A stretch of DNA of 64,000 nt from NCBI RefSeq assembly GCF_008807415.1, contig NZ_CP043626.1:4192501-4256500 (forward strand), written 5' to 3'. The notes below the pieces were generated by a model that ran no database searches, was not told the DNA's origin, and saw nothing but the letters and a program-made list of their open reading frames with translations. A program made the position numbers and the translations under genes. Origin of the DNA: Pseudomonas denitrificans (nom. rej.) (GTDB lineage: Bacteria; Pseudomonadota; Gammaproteobacteria; Pseudomonadales; Pseudomonadaceae). Position 1 is the first letter of the stretch, and each line of letters starts with the position of its first letter. Below, piece after piece: positions 19,273 through 29,772 of the stretch.

Positions 19273-19315
19273 GAGCGGGCCAGGCCGCCGATCGCGCCCA
19301 TGGGGCGCTCCTACA
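19268..19315. repeat. Pseudomonas REP-type palindromic element
   Basis: TGTAGGAGCG (19268-19277) and CGCTCCTACA (19306-19315) form a perfect 10-bp inverted repeat around a GC-rich centre. GTAGGAGCG is the hallmark of the common extragenic palindromes of Pseudomonas. The element covers both stop codons of the convergent Rieske and sfsA genes. Confidence 0.75.
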
Positions 19316-20018
19316 ACAACACCTGCAACGGCCGCTCGAGCCAAATCTCCTGCGTATCAATCTGCGCCCCATACGCCAGCACCTCCACGCCGGCGTTGCG
19401 CGCCTCCGCCAGCGCCGCGGCGTAGGCCGGGTCGATTTCCACCGCTGGGCGAACCGCCTTGATACCCGACAGGTTCACCGCATACAGCAGCACCGCACGC
19501 ATGCCCTCGCGCGCCAGCACCGCCAGCTCGCGCAGGTGCTTGGCACCACGCTGGGTCACGGCATCGGGGAAGGCGGCGACCGTGGTGTCGTCGAAGCCCA
19601 GGGTTACGCTCTTCACTTCCACGTACACCGGCTTGCCGGCGTACATCAGGCGAAAGTCCGCGCGGCTGTTCTCCTGCCCGTAGGCCACCTCGCGGCGCAG
19701 TTCGTCGAAGCCGGCCAGCTCCGTCACCGTACCGGCCAGCAGCGCCTCTTCCACCAGACGGTTGGCCCGCCCGGTGTTCACGCAGGCCAACCGGCCCTGC
19801 GGGGTTTCCACCAGCTCCCAGGTCCCCGGCAGCTTGCGCTTGGGGTCATCGGAGCGGCTGAACCAGAGACGGCAACCTTCGCTCATGCAGTTGAGCATCG
19901 AACCGGTGTTCGGGCAGTGGATGGTGAGCCGCTCACCACTGGCGGTCTCGATGTCCGCCAGGAAGCGCTTGTAGCGTTTGATCAGGCGCGCCTCTTCCAG
20001 CGCCGGTTCGAAGCGCAT
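19311..20018 (-). CDS. sfsA: SfsA, sugar fermentation stimulation protein (DNA-binding nuclease-like)
   Basis: A 235-residue SfsA family protein with an N-terminal OB-fold ([14 protein letters not shown]), the HCPNTGSM motif, and a restriction-endonuclease-like core with [23 protein letters not shown]. The E. coli protein affects maltose genes; the true activity is uncertain. The ATG at 20018 overlaps the aminotransferase stop (TGATG), and the longer open frame upstream is a shadow of that gene. Confidence 0.93.
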   Translation of the reverse strand: MRFEPALEEARLIKRYKRFLADIETASGERLTIHCPNTGSMLNCMSEGCRLWFSRSDDPKRKLPGTWELVETPQGRLACVNTGRANRLVEEALLAGTVTELAGFDELRREVAYGQENSRADFRLMYAGKPVYVEVKSVTLGFDDTTVAAFPDAVTQRGAKHLRELAVLAREGMRAVLLYAVNLSGIKAVRPAVEIDPAYAAALAEARNAGVEVLAYGAQIDTQEIWLERPLQVLL

Positions 20019-21190
20019 CAGGGACGCCAGGTCTTCAGGCCGCGCGCGATGCGCTCCACCGCCTGCTGCAGGCGTTCGACGCTCTGGGTGTAGGCGAAAC
20101 GCACGTGGTGCGAAGCCTGGTAACGCCCGAAGTCGATGCCGGGCGTGAAGGCCACGTGTTCGGTCTCGATGAAGTGCTGGCAGAAGGCGTAGGCGTCGCC
20201 ACCGAAGGCGCTGATATCCGCATACAGATAAAAGGCCCCCTCCGGCTCCACGGCGATACCGAAGCCCAGTTCGCGCAGCGCCGGCAACAGGTAGTCGCGG
20301 CGGCGGCGGAATTCTTCGCGGCGCTCTTCGAGGATCGCCAGGGTCGCTGGCTCGAAACAGGCCAACGCCGCGTGCTGAGCCATGCTCGGCGCACTGATGT
20401 AGAGGTTCTGCGCGAGCTTCTCCAGTTCGCCCACCGCTTCGGACGGCGCCACCAGCCAACCCAGGCGCCAGCCGGTCATGCCGAAATATTTGGAGAAACT
20501 GTTGAGGACGAAGGCGTCGTCATCCACTTCCAGGACGCTGGGCGCATCCAGGCCGTACGTCAGGCCGTGGTAGATCTCGTCCACCACCAGATGCCCGCCG
20601 CGCGCCTTCAGGGCGCCAGACAGCGCGGCGAGTTCGTCCTTATGCAACAGGGTGCCCGTAGGATTCGCCGGCGATGCGGCCAGAGCGCCTACACTGTCCT
20701 GATCCCAGTGCCGTTCGATGAGTTCCGGGGTGAGCTGGTAACGGCTCTCCGGCCCCACCGGCACCAGTTGCGCGGCGCCTTCCACCAGGCGCAGGAAGTG
20801 GCGGTTGCACGGGTAGCCCGGATCAGCCAGCAGCCAGTGCTTGCCCGGATCCACCAGCAGGCTGCTGGCGAGCAGCAGGGCACCGGAGCCGCCAGGCGTG
20901 ACGAGAATGCGTTGCGGGTCGATCGACAGCCCGTAGCGCTGGGCGTAGAAGCCGGCGATGGCTTCGCGCAGGGCCGGCAGGCCACGTGCGGCGGTATAGC
21001 GCGTGTGACCATTTGCCAGGGCCTTCTGCCCGGCCTCGACGATGGGCGCGGCGGTGGTGAAGTCCGGCTCGCCGATTTCCAGGTGGATGACGTCGTGACC
21101 CGCGGCCTGCAGCTCGTTGGCCCGCGCCAGCAGCGCCATGACGTGGAAGGGTTCGATGGCGCGGCTGCGCGCACTGAAGGTGGTGGCCAT
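20018..21190 (-). CDS. PLP-dependent aminotransferase, class I/II
   Basis: A 390-residue fold-type I aminotransferase. The substrate-binding start [11 protein letters not shown], the NPTGT loop ([10 protein letters not shown]), the VDEIYHGL aspartate motif, and the PLP lysine in [16 protein letters not shown] are all present. The substrate cannot be told from sequence; the family includes aspartate, alanine and N-succinyl-diaminopimelate aminotransferases. It is co-transcribed with sfsA. Confidence 0.92.
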   Translation of the reverse strand: MATTFSARSRAIEPFHVMALLARANELQAAGHDVIHLEIGEPDFTTAAPIVEAGQKALANGHTRYTAARGLPALREAIAGFYAQRYGLSIDPQRILVTPGGSGALLLASSLLVDPGKHWLLADPGYPCNRHFLRLVEGAAQLVPVGPESRYQLTPELIERHWDQDSVGALAASPANPTGTLLHKDELAALSGALKARGGHLVVDEIYHGLTYGLDAPSVLEVDDDAFVLNSFSKYFGMTGWRLGWLVAPSEAVGELEKLAQNLYISAPSMAQHAALACFEPATLAILEERREEFRRRRDYLLPALRELGFGIAVEPEGAFYLYADISAFGGDAYAFCQHFIETEHVAFTPGIDFGRYQASHHVRFAYTQSVERLQQAVERIARGLKTWRP

Positions 21191-21524
21191 GGAATATTCC
21201 GAACTTTGCGACAGAGCCGGGATTCTAACAGGCCACTGATGAATTCTGGGCGGCCGCGCCTTTGATGTGCGGCTTCCGGGAACTTGCAGGCTTCGTCTGG
21301 CGAACGCCGACGATTCTGCTCAGGTTTGCAGAAAAACCCACTGGCGATGACCGGTGGGTCGCCGACCTGGCGATCAGGTCATGTGCGGGCACTGGCAGGC
21401 TCGATAACCGGGAGTAGCATCGCGGTTATCGTTCTGGTAAGTTCGCCCGCTGCGAGCGCGGGGCCGGCGGTGCCGGAGAGGGACCATCCGCGAGAGGATT
21501 AGCGAGAGTGAGAGGCGGTCATCC
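21191..21524. other. Divergent region between the aminotransferase gene and dksA, with three inverted repeats
   Basis: No gene is seen in these 334 bases. Three dyads lie in a row: ACCCACTGG/CCGGTGGGT (21335-21358), GACCTG/CAGGTC (21364-21380) and CGATAACCG/CGGTTATCG (21402-21431, perfect 9 bp). On the minus strand the first is followed by TTTTTC and looks like an intrinsic terminator about 140 bases before the aminotransferase start. On the plus strand the dyads fall in the dksA promoter or leader. Confidence 0.6.
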
Positions 21525-21968
21525 ATGCCCACCAAAGCAAAGCAACAGAGCAGCCAACTGATTCGTGGCTTCGAGCCCTACCAGGAAACCAAGGGCGAGG
21601 AGTACATGAGTGATCGCATGCGCGCGCACTTCACCTCCATCCTCAACAAGTGGAAAGTTGAGCTGATGGAAGAAGTGGACCGCACCGTGCACCACATGCA
21701 GGACGAAGCGGCCAACTTCCCCGACCCGGCCGACCGTGCCAGCCAGGAAGAAGAGTTCAGCCTCGAGCTGCGCGCCCGCGACCGCGAGCGCAAGCTGATC
21801 AAGAAGATCGACGAGACCCTGCAGCTGATCGAAGACAACGATTACGGCTGGTGCGACTCCTGCGGCGTCGAGATCGGCATTCGCCGTCTGGAAGCCCGCC
21901 CCACCGCCACCCTTTGCATCGACTGCAAGACCCTGGCGGAAATCAAGGAAAAGCAGCTGGGCTCCTGA
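21525..21968 (+). CDS. dksA: RNA polymerase-binding transcription factor DksA
   Basis: A 147-residue DksA. The coiled-coil domain contains the acidic tip DPADRASQEEEF, and the C-terminal four-cysteine zinc finger is CDSCGVEIGIRRLEARPTA..CIDC. With ppGpp it tunes rRNA and amino-acid promoters. It is transcribed alone, with a long upstream region and its own terminator. Confidence 0.98.
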   Translation: MPTKAKQQSSQLIRGFEPYQETKGEEYMSDRMRAHFTSILNKWKVELMEEVDRTVHHMQDEAANFPDPADRASQEEEFSLELRARDRERKLIKKIDETLQLIEDNDYGWCDSCGVEIGIRRLEARPTATLCIDCKTLAEIKEKQLGS

Positions 21969-21984
21969 GCCTGGTTGATCCCGG

Positions 21985-22011
21985 ACGGGGCGCTGCGGCG
22001 CCCCGTTTCGT
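21985..22011 (+). terminator. Intrinsic terminator after dksA
   Basis: CGGGGCGC and GCGCCCCG form an 8-bp stem followed by the T-rich TTTCGTTT. Confidence 0.85.
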
Positions 22012-22053
22012 TTCTGCGTTTTATAGATGGTCTTCCAGCAGCAGAGAGTTCCC

Positions 22054-22941
22054 ATGCCCGCCTCCCGCTACGTCGGACGCTTTGCCCCCACGCCCAGCGG
22101 CTACCTGCACTTCGGTTCGCTGGTGGCGGCAGTGGCCTCCTACCTGGACGCGCGCGCCGTGGGGGGAAAGTGGCTGGTGCGCATGGAAGACCTCGACCCA
22201 CCGCGCGAAATGCCCGGCGCCCAGACCGCCATCCTGGAGACCCTAGAGCGCTATGGCTTCGAGTGGGACGGCCCGATCGAGCGCCAAAGCGAGCGCGGCA
22301 ACGCCTATGCCGCCCAGGTCGAGCAATGGCTGCGCAGCGGCCTGGCCTACGCCTGCACCTGTTCGCGCAAGCAGCTCGAAGGCAGCCACGGCATCTATCC
22401 CGGCACCTGCCGCGACGCGCAGCATGACTGGCACGGCGACGTCGCCATCCGCATCCGCGTGCCGGAGCTGGACTACCGCTTCACCGATCGGCTGCAGGGC
22501 GAATTCCACCAGCACCTGGGCCGCGAAGTAGGCGACTTTGTCATCCGCCGCCGCGACGGGCTGTTCGCCTATCAACTGGCTGTAGTGCTGGACGATGCCT
22601 GGCAGGGTATTACCGACATCGTTCGCGGCGCCGACCTGCTGGACAACACCCCGCGCCAGCTCTACCTGCAGGAACTGCTGGGCATCGCCGCCCCGCGCTA
22701 CCTGCATGTGCCGCTGATCATCCAGCCCGACGGCCACAAACTCGGCAAGTCCTACCGATCGCCGCCACTGGAAGCCGACCAGGCCGCCCCGCTGCTGGTG
22801 CGCGCCTTGAAGGCACTGGGACAGAAGCCGCCCACCGAGCTGCTGCAGGCCACGCCCCACGAGGTGCTCGCCTGGGGCATCGCGCACTGGGATGCCGATG
22901 CGATCCCCCACAGCCTGACGCTGGAAGATGCGCGGCTCTAG
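22054..22941 (+). CDS. gluQ: Glutamyl-Q tRNA(Asp) synthetase
   Basis: A 295-residue class I synthetase-like enzyme without an anticodon-binding domain. It attaches glutamate to queuosine in the anticodon of tRNA-Asp. The HIGH-like motif is in FAPTPSGYLHFGS, zinc-binding cysteines are in CTCSRKQL...GTC, and the KMSKS-like motif is KLGKS. The ATG at 22054 is preferred over one nine codons upstream, because the family begins at the RYVGRFAP block. The dksA-gluQ order is conserved. Confidence 0.95.
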   Translation: MPASRYVGRFAPTPSGYLHFGSLVAAVASYLDARAVGGKWLVRMEDLDPPREMPGAQTAILETLERYGFEWDGPIERQSERGNAYAAQVEQWLRSGLAYACTCSRKQLEGSHGIYPGTCRDAQHDWHGDVAIRIRVPELDYRFTDRLQGEFHQHLGREVGDFVIRRRDGLFAYQLAVVLDDAWQGITDIVRGADLLDNTPRQLYLQELLGIAAPRYLHVPLIIQPDGHKLGKSYRSPPLEADQAAPLLVRALKALGQKPPTELLQATPHEVLAWGIAHWDADAIPHSLTLEDARL

Positions 22942-23025
22942 ACTTGTACCCGTCCCCACCGGCGGCCGGCTTGCCGGCGACTGTGCGCACAGGTAGCCTG
23001 CCCGCCGAACCAAGAGAGAGACGAC

Positions 23026-23202
23026 ATGTACATCTACCGACTGGTGTTGCTCCTGGTCGTGGGCATCTACCTGTTCTCACCGGCCATCATGGACTGGTGG
23101 ATCGATCCCCACGGCGCCTGGTACCGCCCGTATCTGCTGTGGCTGATCCTGATCGTCGTCACCTTCATCCTGCAGAGCCAGCGCGATGCTGACGAGCTTT
23201 AG
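23026..23202 (+). CDS. cbrX: CbrX, small membrane protein upstream of CbrA
   Basis: A 58-residue open frame, MYIYRLVLLLV...QRDADEL, with two hydrophobic segments (about 4-20 and 36-50) joined by a short loop rich in Trp, Pro and Tyr. AGAGAG is just upstream. Its last 17 bases overlap the start of cbrA, so translation of cbrA is probably coupled to it. A small gene in this position has been named cbrX in pseudomonads; its function is little known. Confidence 0.8.
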   Translation: MYIYRLVLLLVVGIYLFSPAIMDWWIDPHGAWYRPYLLWLILIVVTFILQSQRDADEL

Positions 23203-26137
23203 CCTCACCCAGCTGATCCTGATCAGCGCCTCCTACCTGATGGTCCTCTTCGGTGTCGCCTGGATCACCGAGCGCGGCTTCATTCCGCGCCGGCTGGTGC
23301 GCCATCCGCTGATCTACACCCTGTCGCTGGGCGTGTACGCCAGCGCCTGGGCCTTCTATGGCACGGTCGGGCTGGCCTACCAGTACGGCTACGGCTTCCT
23401 GGCGATCTACCTGGGCGTCTCCGGCGCCTTCCTGCTCGCGCCGGTGCTGCTCTACCCGATCCTGCGGATCACCCGGGCCTACCAGCTGTCGTCGCTGGCC
23501 GACCTGTTCGCCTTCCGCTTCCGTAGCACCTGGGCCGGCGCGCTGACCACGCTGTTCATGCTGATCGGCGTGCTGCCGATGCTGGCCTTGCAGATCCAGG
23601 CGGTGACCGACTCGATCAGCATCCTCACCCGCGAATCCGAACCCAACCGCGCGGCGCTGGCGTTCTGCGCGCTGATCACGCTGTTCGCCATCCTCTTCGG
23701 CGCGCGCCACATTGCGACCCGCGAGCGTCATGAAGGGCTGGTGATGGCCATCGCCTTCGAGTCGCTGGTGAAGCTGGTGGCGCTCTGCTCCATCGGCCTG
23801 TTCGCCCTCTATGGCGTGTTCGGCGGGCCGGACGGCCTGGAAGTGTGGCTGCTGCAGAACCAGGAAGCCCTGAGCACCCTGCACACGCCGCTGGCCGAAG
23901 GGCCGTGGCGCACGCTGCTGCTGGTGTTCTTCGCCGCGGCCATCGTGATGCCGCACATGTTCCACATGACCTTCACCGAGAACCTCAACCCGCGCTCGCT
24001 GCTGAGCGCCAGCTGGGGCCTGCCGTTGTTCCTGCTGCCGATGAGCCTCGCAGTACCACCGATCCTCTGGGCCGGCCTGCACCTGGGCGCCTCGACCAAC
24101 CCGGAATACTTCACCCTCGGCCTGGGCATCTCGGTGGACAGCCCGGCCCTGGCGCTGACCGCGTTCGTCGGCGGCATCTCCGCCGCCAGCGGCCTGATCA
24201 TCGTGATGACCCTGGCGCTCTCGGGCATGGTGCTCAACCACCTGGTGCTGCCGCTCTACCAGCCACCGGCCGAAGGCAACATCTACCGCTGGCTGAAATG
24301 GACCCGCCGCGCGCTGATCGCCGCGATCATCATGGCCGGCTATGCCTTCTACCTGCTGCTGGGCGCGGAGCAGGACCTGTCCAACCTGGGCATTGTCTCC
24401 TTCGTCGCCACCCTGCAGTTCCTCCCCGGCGCGCTGGCCGTGCTCTACTGGCCGACCGCCAACCGCCGCGGCTTCATCGCAGGTCTCGTGGCGGGGATGC
24501 TGGTGTGGGGCGCGACCATGCTCACCCCGCTGGTGGCGAACATGCAGAGCATCTATCTGCCGCTGTTCAACTCGCTCTATGTACTCGACGACACCACCTG
24601 GCACCTCGCCGCGCTCGCTTCGCTGGCCGCCAACGTGCTGGTGTTCACCCTGGTCTCGCTGTTCACCGAAGCCAGCGATGAAGAGAAAGGCGCCGCCGAA
24701 GCCTGCGCCGTGGACAACGTACGCCGCCCGCAGCGCCGCGAGCTGATCGCCGTCTCCCCGCAGGAATTCGCCAGCCAGCTGGCCAAGCCGCTGGGCGCGA
24801 AGACCGCCCAGCGCGAGGTGGAGCAGGCCCTGCGCGACCTGCACCTGCCCTTCGACGAACGCCGCCCCTATGCCCTGCGCCGCCTGCGCGACCGCATCGA
24901 GGCGAACCTCTCCGGCCTGATGGGCCCGAGCGTGGCGCAGGACATGGTGGAGACCTTCCTGCCCTACAAGGCCAGCAGCGAAGCCTACGTCACCGAGGAC
25001 ATCCACTTCATCGAGAGCCGCCTGGAGGACTACCACTCCCGGCTAACTGGCCTGGCCGCCGAACTCGACACCCTGCGCCGCTACCACCGCCAGACCCTGC
25101 AGGATCTGCCGATGGGCGTGTGCTCGCTGGCCAAGGACCAGGAAATCCTCATGTGGAACCGCGCCATCGAGGACCTCACCGGGGTCAGCGCGCAGCGCGT
25201 GGTCGGCTCGCGCCTGGCCGCCCTGCCCGATCCGTGGCGCGGCCTGCTGGAAGGCTTCATCGACGCCCCCGACGAGCACCTGCACAAGCAGCGCCTGACC
25301 ATCGAGGGCCAGACCCGCTGGCTGAACCTGCACAAGGCGGCGATCGAGGAACCCCTTGCGCCCGGTAACAGTGGCCTGGTGCTGCTGGTCGAAGACCTCA
25401 CCGAAACCCAGTCGCTGGAAGACAAGCTGATCCACTCCGAGCGCCTGGCCTCCATCGGCCGCCTCGCCGCCGGCGTGGCCCACGAGATCGGCAACCCGAT
25501 CACCGGCATCGCCTGCCTGGCGCAGAACCTGCGCGAAGAGCGTGAAGGCGACGGCGAGCTGACCGAGATCAGCGGGCAGATCCTCGAACAGACCAAGCGC
25601 GTCTCGCGCATCGTGCAATCGCTGATGAGCTTCGCCCACGCGGGCGGCAAGCAGGTCGCGGCCGAGCCGGTGTGCCTGGCGGACGTCGCCCAGGAAGCCA
25701 TCGGTCTGCTGTCGCTGAACAAGCGCAGCATCGACGTGCAGTTCTTCAACCTGTGCGATCCGGAACACTGGGTGGAAGGCGACTCCCAGCGTCTGGCCCA
25801 GGTGCTGATCAACCTGCTGTCCAACGCCCGCGACGCCTCCCCGCCCAACGGCGCGATCCGCGTGCGCAGCGAAGCTTCCGAGCAGACCATCGACCTGATC
25901 GTCGAGGACGAAGGCAGCGGAATACCCAAGTCGATCATCGACCGCCTGTTCGAGCCCTTCTTCACCACCAAGGACCCTGGCAAAGGGACCGGCCTGGGGC
26001 TCGCTCTGGTCTATTCGATCGTGGAAGAGCATTATGGGCAAATCACCATAGACAGCCCGGCTGACCCCGAACGCGAATGCGGAACCCGCATCAGCGTCAC
26101 CTTGCCGCGGCATCCTGGCCCGACGGCCGAGCAGTAA
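23186..26137 (+). CDS. cbrA: CbrA, sensor histidine kinase fused to an SLC5-type transporter domain
   Basis: A 983-residue membrane kinase. About 13 membrane helices in the first 490 residues form a sodium/solute-symporter-like domain, followed by a STAC-type linker, a PAS domain (about 630-750), the phospho-acceptor His766 in VAHEIGNP, and an ATPase domain with the N box (NLLSNARDA) and GTGLGLAL. It phosphorylates CbrB and controls carbon/nitrogen balance; histidine transport by the N-terminal domain is reported for P. putida. Translation overlaps cbrX. Confidence 0.97.
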   Translation: MLTSFSLTQLILISASYLMVLFGVAWITERGFIPRRLVRHPLIYTLSLGVYASAWAFYGTVGLAYQYGYGFLAIYLGVSGAFLLAPVLLYPILRITRAYQLSSLADLFAFRFRSTWAGALTTLFMLIGVLPMLALQIQAVTDSISILTRESEPNRAALAFCALITLFAILFGARHIATRERHEGLVMAIAFESLVKLVALCSIGLFALYGVFGGPDGLEVWLLQNQEALSTLHTPLAEGPWRTLLLVFFAAAIVMPHMFHMTFTENLNPRSLLSASWGLPLFLLPMSLAVPPILWAGLHLGASTNPEYFTLGLGISVDSPALALTAFVGGISAASGLIIVMTLALSGMVLNHLVLPLYQPPAEGNIYRWLKWTRRALIAAIIMAGYAFYLLLGAEQDLSNLGIVSFVATLQFLPGALAVLYWPTANRRGFIAGLVAGMLVWGATMLTPLVANMQSIYLPLFNSLYVLDDTTWHLAALASLAANVLVFTLVSLFTEASDEEKGAAEACAVDNVRRPQRRELIAVSPQEFASQLAKPLGAKTAQREVEQALRDLHLPFDERRPYALRRLRDRIEANLSGLMGPSVAQDMVETFLPYKASSEAYVTEDIHFIESRLEDYHSRLTGLAAELDTLRRYHRQTLQDLPMGVCSLAKDQEILMWNRAIEDLTGVSAQRVVGSRLAALPDPWRGLLEGFIDAPDEHLHKQRLTIEGQTRWLNLHKAAIEEPLAPGNSGLVLLVEDLTETQSLEDKLIHSERLASIGRLAAGVAHEIGNPITGIACLAQNLREEREGDGELTEISGQILEQTKRVSRIVQSLMSFAHAGGKQVAAEPVCLADVAQEAIGLLSLNKRSIDVQFFNLCDPEHWVEGDSQRLAQVLINLLSNARDASPPNGAIRVRSEASEQTIDLIVEDEGSGIPKSIIDRLFEPFFTTKDPGKGTGLGLALVYSIVEEHYGQITIDSPADPERECGTRISVTLPRHPGPTAEQ

Positions 26138-26163
26138 ACGAGCACGTCGAGAGAGCTGAATAC

Positions 26164-27600
<1,437 letters not shown>

Positions 27601-27612
27601 GACGTTTCACAC

Positions 27613-27638
27613 TGTTACCGGAGACAAGCTCCGTAACA
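27613..27638 (+). promoter_or_regulatory. CbrB upstream activating sequence for crcZ
   Basis: TGTTAC-N14-GTAACA is an exact match to the established CbrB recognition pattern. It lies about 150 bases before the crcZ start and overlaps the cbrB terminator region. Confidence 0.92.
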
Positions 27639-27677
27639 AAAGCCGGGTTCATCGGTAACGGGAACCCGGCTTTTTTG
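27637..27677 (+). terminator. Intrinsic terminator after cbrB
   Basis: AAGCCGGGTTC and GAACCCGGCTT form an 11-bp stem followed by TTTTTT. Confidence 0.9.
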
Positions 27678-27736
27678 TGCCTGCCGCCCGGGGGTGAATC
27701 CTCGCAAACCCTTGAAAAATAAGGATTCTCAAAAGT

Positions 27737-27752
27737 TGGCACGGCATCTGCT
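27737..27752 (+). promoter_or_regulatory. Sigma-54 promoter of crcZ
   Basis: TGGCACG-N4-CTGCT gives the -24 GG and -12 GC elements with correct spacing. Transcription should start near 27763, just before the first A-rich motif. Confidence 0.9.
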
Positions 27753-27762
27753 TTGTTATTGG

Positions 27763-28148
27763 TACAACAACAATAACAAGCACGACCACTCACAATAAGA
27801 ACAAGACGAAACGACTCCAGCACAACAAAAACAAGATCGCGGAGGCGCAGCTAACTGATTCTTTTGGAGAAGGGTAGCCGTCGGGACCAGTCCCGCAACC
27901 AGTCAAGAAGAATAAAACTGTCTTGAGACAGCACGCAAAACTGGTTGGATCGAAAGATCATTGCTCACTCAGCGACCAAAGCAATCCGTTTGCTATTGAA
28001 CACCTTCCGAGTGTGGAAGGTTCCCCGAAGCAGGTAGCTTCGAGGGTCGGGTCTACAAACAAAAACAACAAGCCCGGTAATCATAATAAAAACAAAGCAC
28101 GCACCTATTTGGGGGGGAGCCTCGGCTCCCCCAGTAGCTTTCGCTACA
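27763..28148 (+). ncRNA. crcZ: CrcZ sRNA, decoy for Hfq/Crc
   Basis: An RNA of about 390 bases that releases carbon catabolite repression by binding Hfq with Crc. At least six A-rich catabolite-activity stretches of the AAnAAnAA type are seen, near 27764-27779, 27793-27805, 27822-27835, 27905-27918, 28055-28072 and 28083-28096. It ends with a GGGGGAGCC/GGCTCCCCC stem (28113-28132) and a small GTAGC/GCTAC stem (28134-28147). No U-run follows, so the exact 3' end is uncertain. Confidence 0.92.
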
Positions 28149-28363
28149 CCCTCCCGCTCTATCCCCGCAAGTCCCTTTCTTCAGTTTTCTTCATCATCCC
28201 ACCCCACGATGCTAGAATCGCCGCGGCGCAGACGGCATTCGATTTGCTGCCATTTGTTTCAAGGCAGCGGCAGACACCCGCTATCCTCCAGGAAACGCCG
28301 TAATCAGGCGGCTTGCCGAGACCTGCGTATGCCATCCATACACCTATTCCCGATAGTGCACAC

Positions 28364-29772
28364 ATGCTGAAAAAGCTGATCCAGTCCATCCGATCCCACT
28401 GCGCCGTCCGCGCGCTGTCCGCACTACTCCGGAAGTCGTTGGCAATCATCAGCACTCGCTGCGGCGGGAACAGTTCAGCAGGAACGCGGTGAACGTCGTG
28501 GAGCGCCTGACCAAGGCCGGCTACCAGGCGTACATCGTCGGCGGTGGCGTACGTGACCCGCTGCTGGGCATTCCGCCCAAGGACTTCGACGTGGCCACCA
28601 GCGCCACCCCCGAGCAGGTGCGCGCCGAATTCCGCAATGCGCGGGTGATCGGTCGCCGCTTCAAGCTGGTCCATGTCCATTTCGGCCGCGAGATCATCGA
28701 GGTCGCCACCTTCCGCGCGAACCATCCGGTCAGCGAAGACGACGACAGCAACAACGCCCACGCCTCCCGCAACGAGGCCGGCCGCATCCTGCGTGACAAC
28801 GTCTACGGCACCCTGGAAGACGACGCCCAGCGCCGCGACTTCACCATCAACGCCCTGTACTTCGACGTCACCGGCGAGCGCATCCTCGACTACGCCCACG
28901 GCGTGCGCGACATCCGCAACCGCCTGATCCGCCTGATCGGCGACCCGGAGCAGCGTTACCTCGAAGACCCGGTCCGGATGCTGCGCGCCGTGCGCTTCGC
29001 CGCCAAGCTGGACTTCGAGATCGAGAAGCACAGCGCCGCGCCGATTCGCCGACTGGCGCCGCTGCTCAACGAGATTCCTTCGGCACGCCTGTTCGACGAA
29101 ATCCTCAAGCTGTTCCTCAGCGGCAAGGCCGAACGCACCTTCGAACTGCTCAACGAGTACGAGTTGTTCGCCCCGCTGTTCCCGGCGAGCGCCAAGGCGC
29201 TGAAGGACGACCCGGAGTACGCCGGCAAGCTGATGCGCCAGGCCCTGGCCAACACCGACGAGCGCATCCGCATGGGCAAGCCGGTCACTCCGGCCTTCCT
29301 GTTCGCCGCGCTGCTCTGGCCGGCCCTGCCCGCCCGCGTGCTGAAACTGCAGGACCGTGGCATGCCGCCGATTCCGGCGATGCAGGAAGCCGCCCACGAG
29401 CTGATCCTCGAGCAGTGCCGCCGCACCGCGGTGCCCAAGCGCTTCACCATCCCGATCCGCGAGATCTGGGACATGCAGGAGCGCCTGCCGCGCCGCCAGG
29501 GCAAAAAGGCCGACCTGCTGCTGGAGAACCCGCGCTTCCGCGCCGGCTACGATTTCCTCCTTCTGCGCGAGAGCGCCGGCGAGGAAACCGGTGGCCTCGG
29601 CGACTGGTGGACCGACTACCAGGAAGCCAGCGACGGCGAACGCCGCGGCATGATCCGCAACCTGGCCAGCCAGCAGGAAGAAGGCGGCGCCGCCGCACCG
29701 CGCAAACGCCGCCGTGGCGGCAGCAACCGTCGTCGTCGCGGCCCGCGCACCGAAGGCGCCAGCAGCGAATGA
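28364..29772 (+). CDS. pcnB: Poly(A) polymerase I (frameshifted near its 5' end in this sequence)
   Basis: PcnB adds poly(A) tails that speed RNA decay. The nucleotidyltransferase motif is YIVGGGVRDPLLG with DFDVATSA; later come RRDFTINAL and DPVRMLRAVRFAAKL. The C-terminal tail is Arg/Lys-rich. The family N-terminus MLKKLIQSIR begins at ATG 28364, but the frame breaks at the CCC of 28395-28397. Restoring one C gives PLRRPR...PEVVGNHQHSLRR and joins the main frame (469 residues). Read as written, translation could only begin at GTG 28489. Confidence 0.9.

Noticed and set aside
23165..25036. 623-codon minus-strand open frame opposite cbrA
   Set aside because: Gln/His/Arg-rich antisense shadow of a high-GC gene; cbrA on the plus strand has clear domains throughout.
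27923..28303. 126-codon open frame inside and beyond crcZ
   Set aside because: It covers the A-rich motifs and the terminal hairpin of CrcZ; Asn/Lys-rich composition reflects those motifs.
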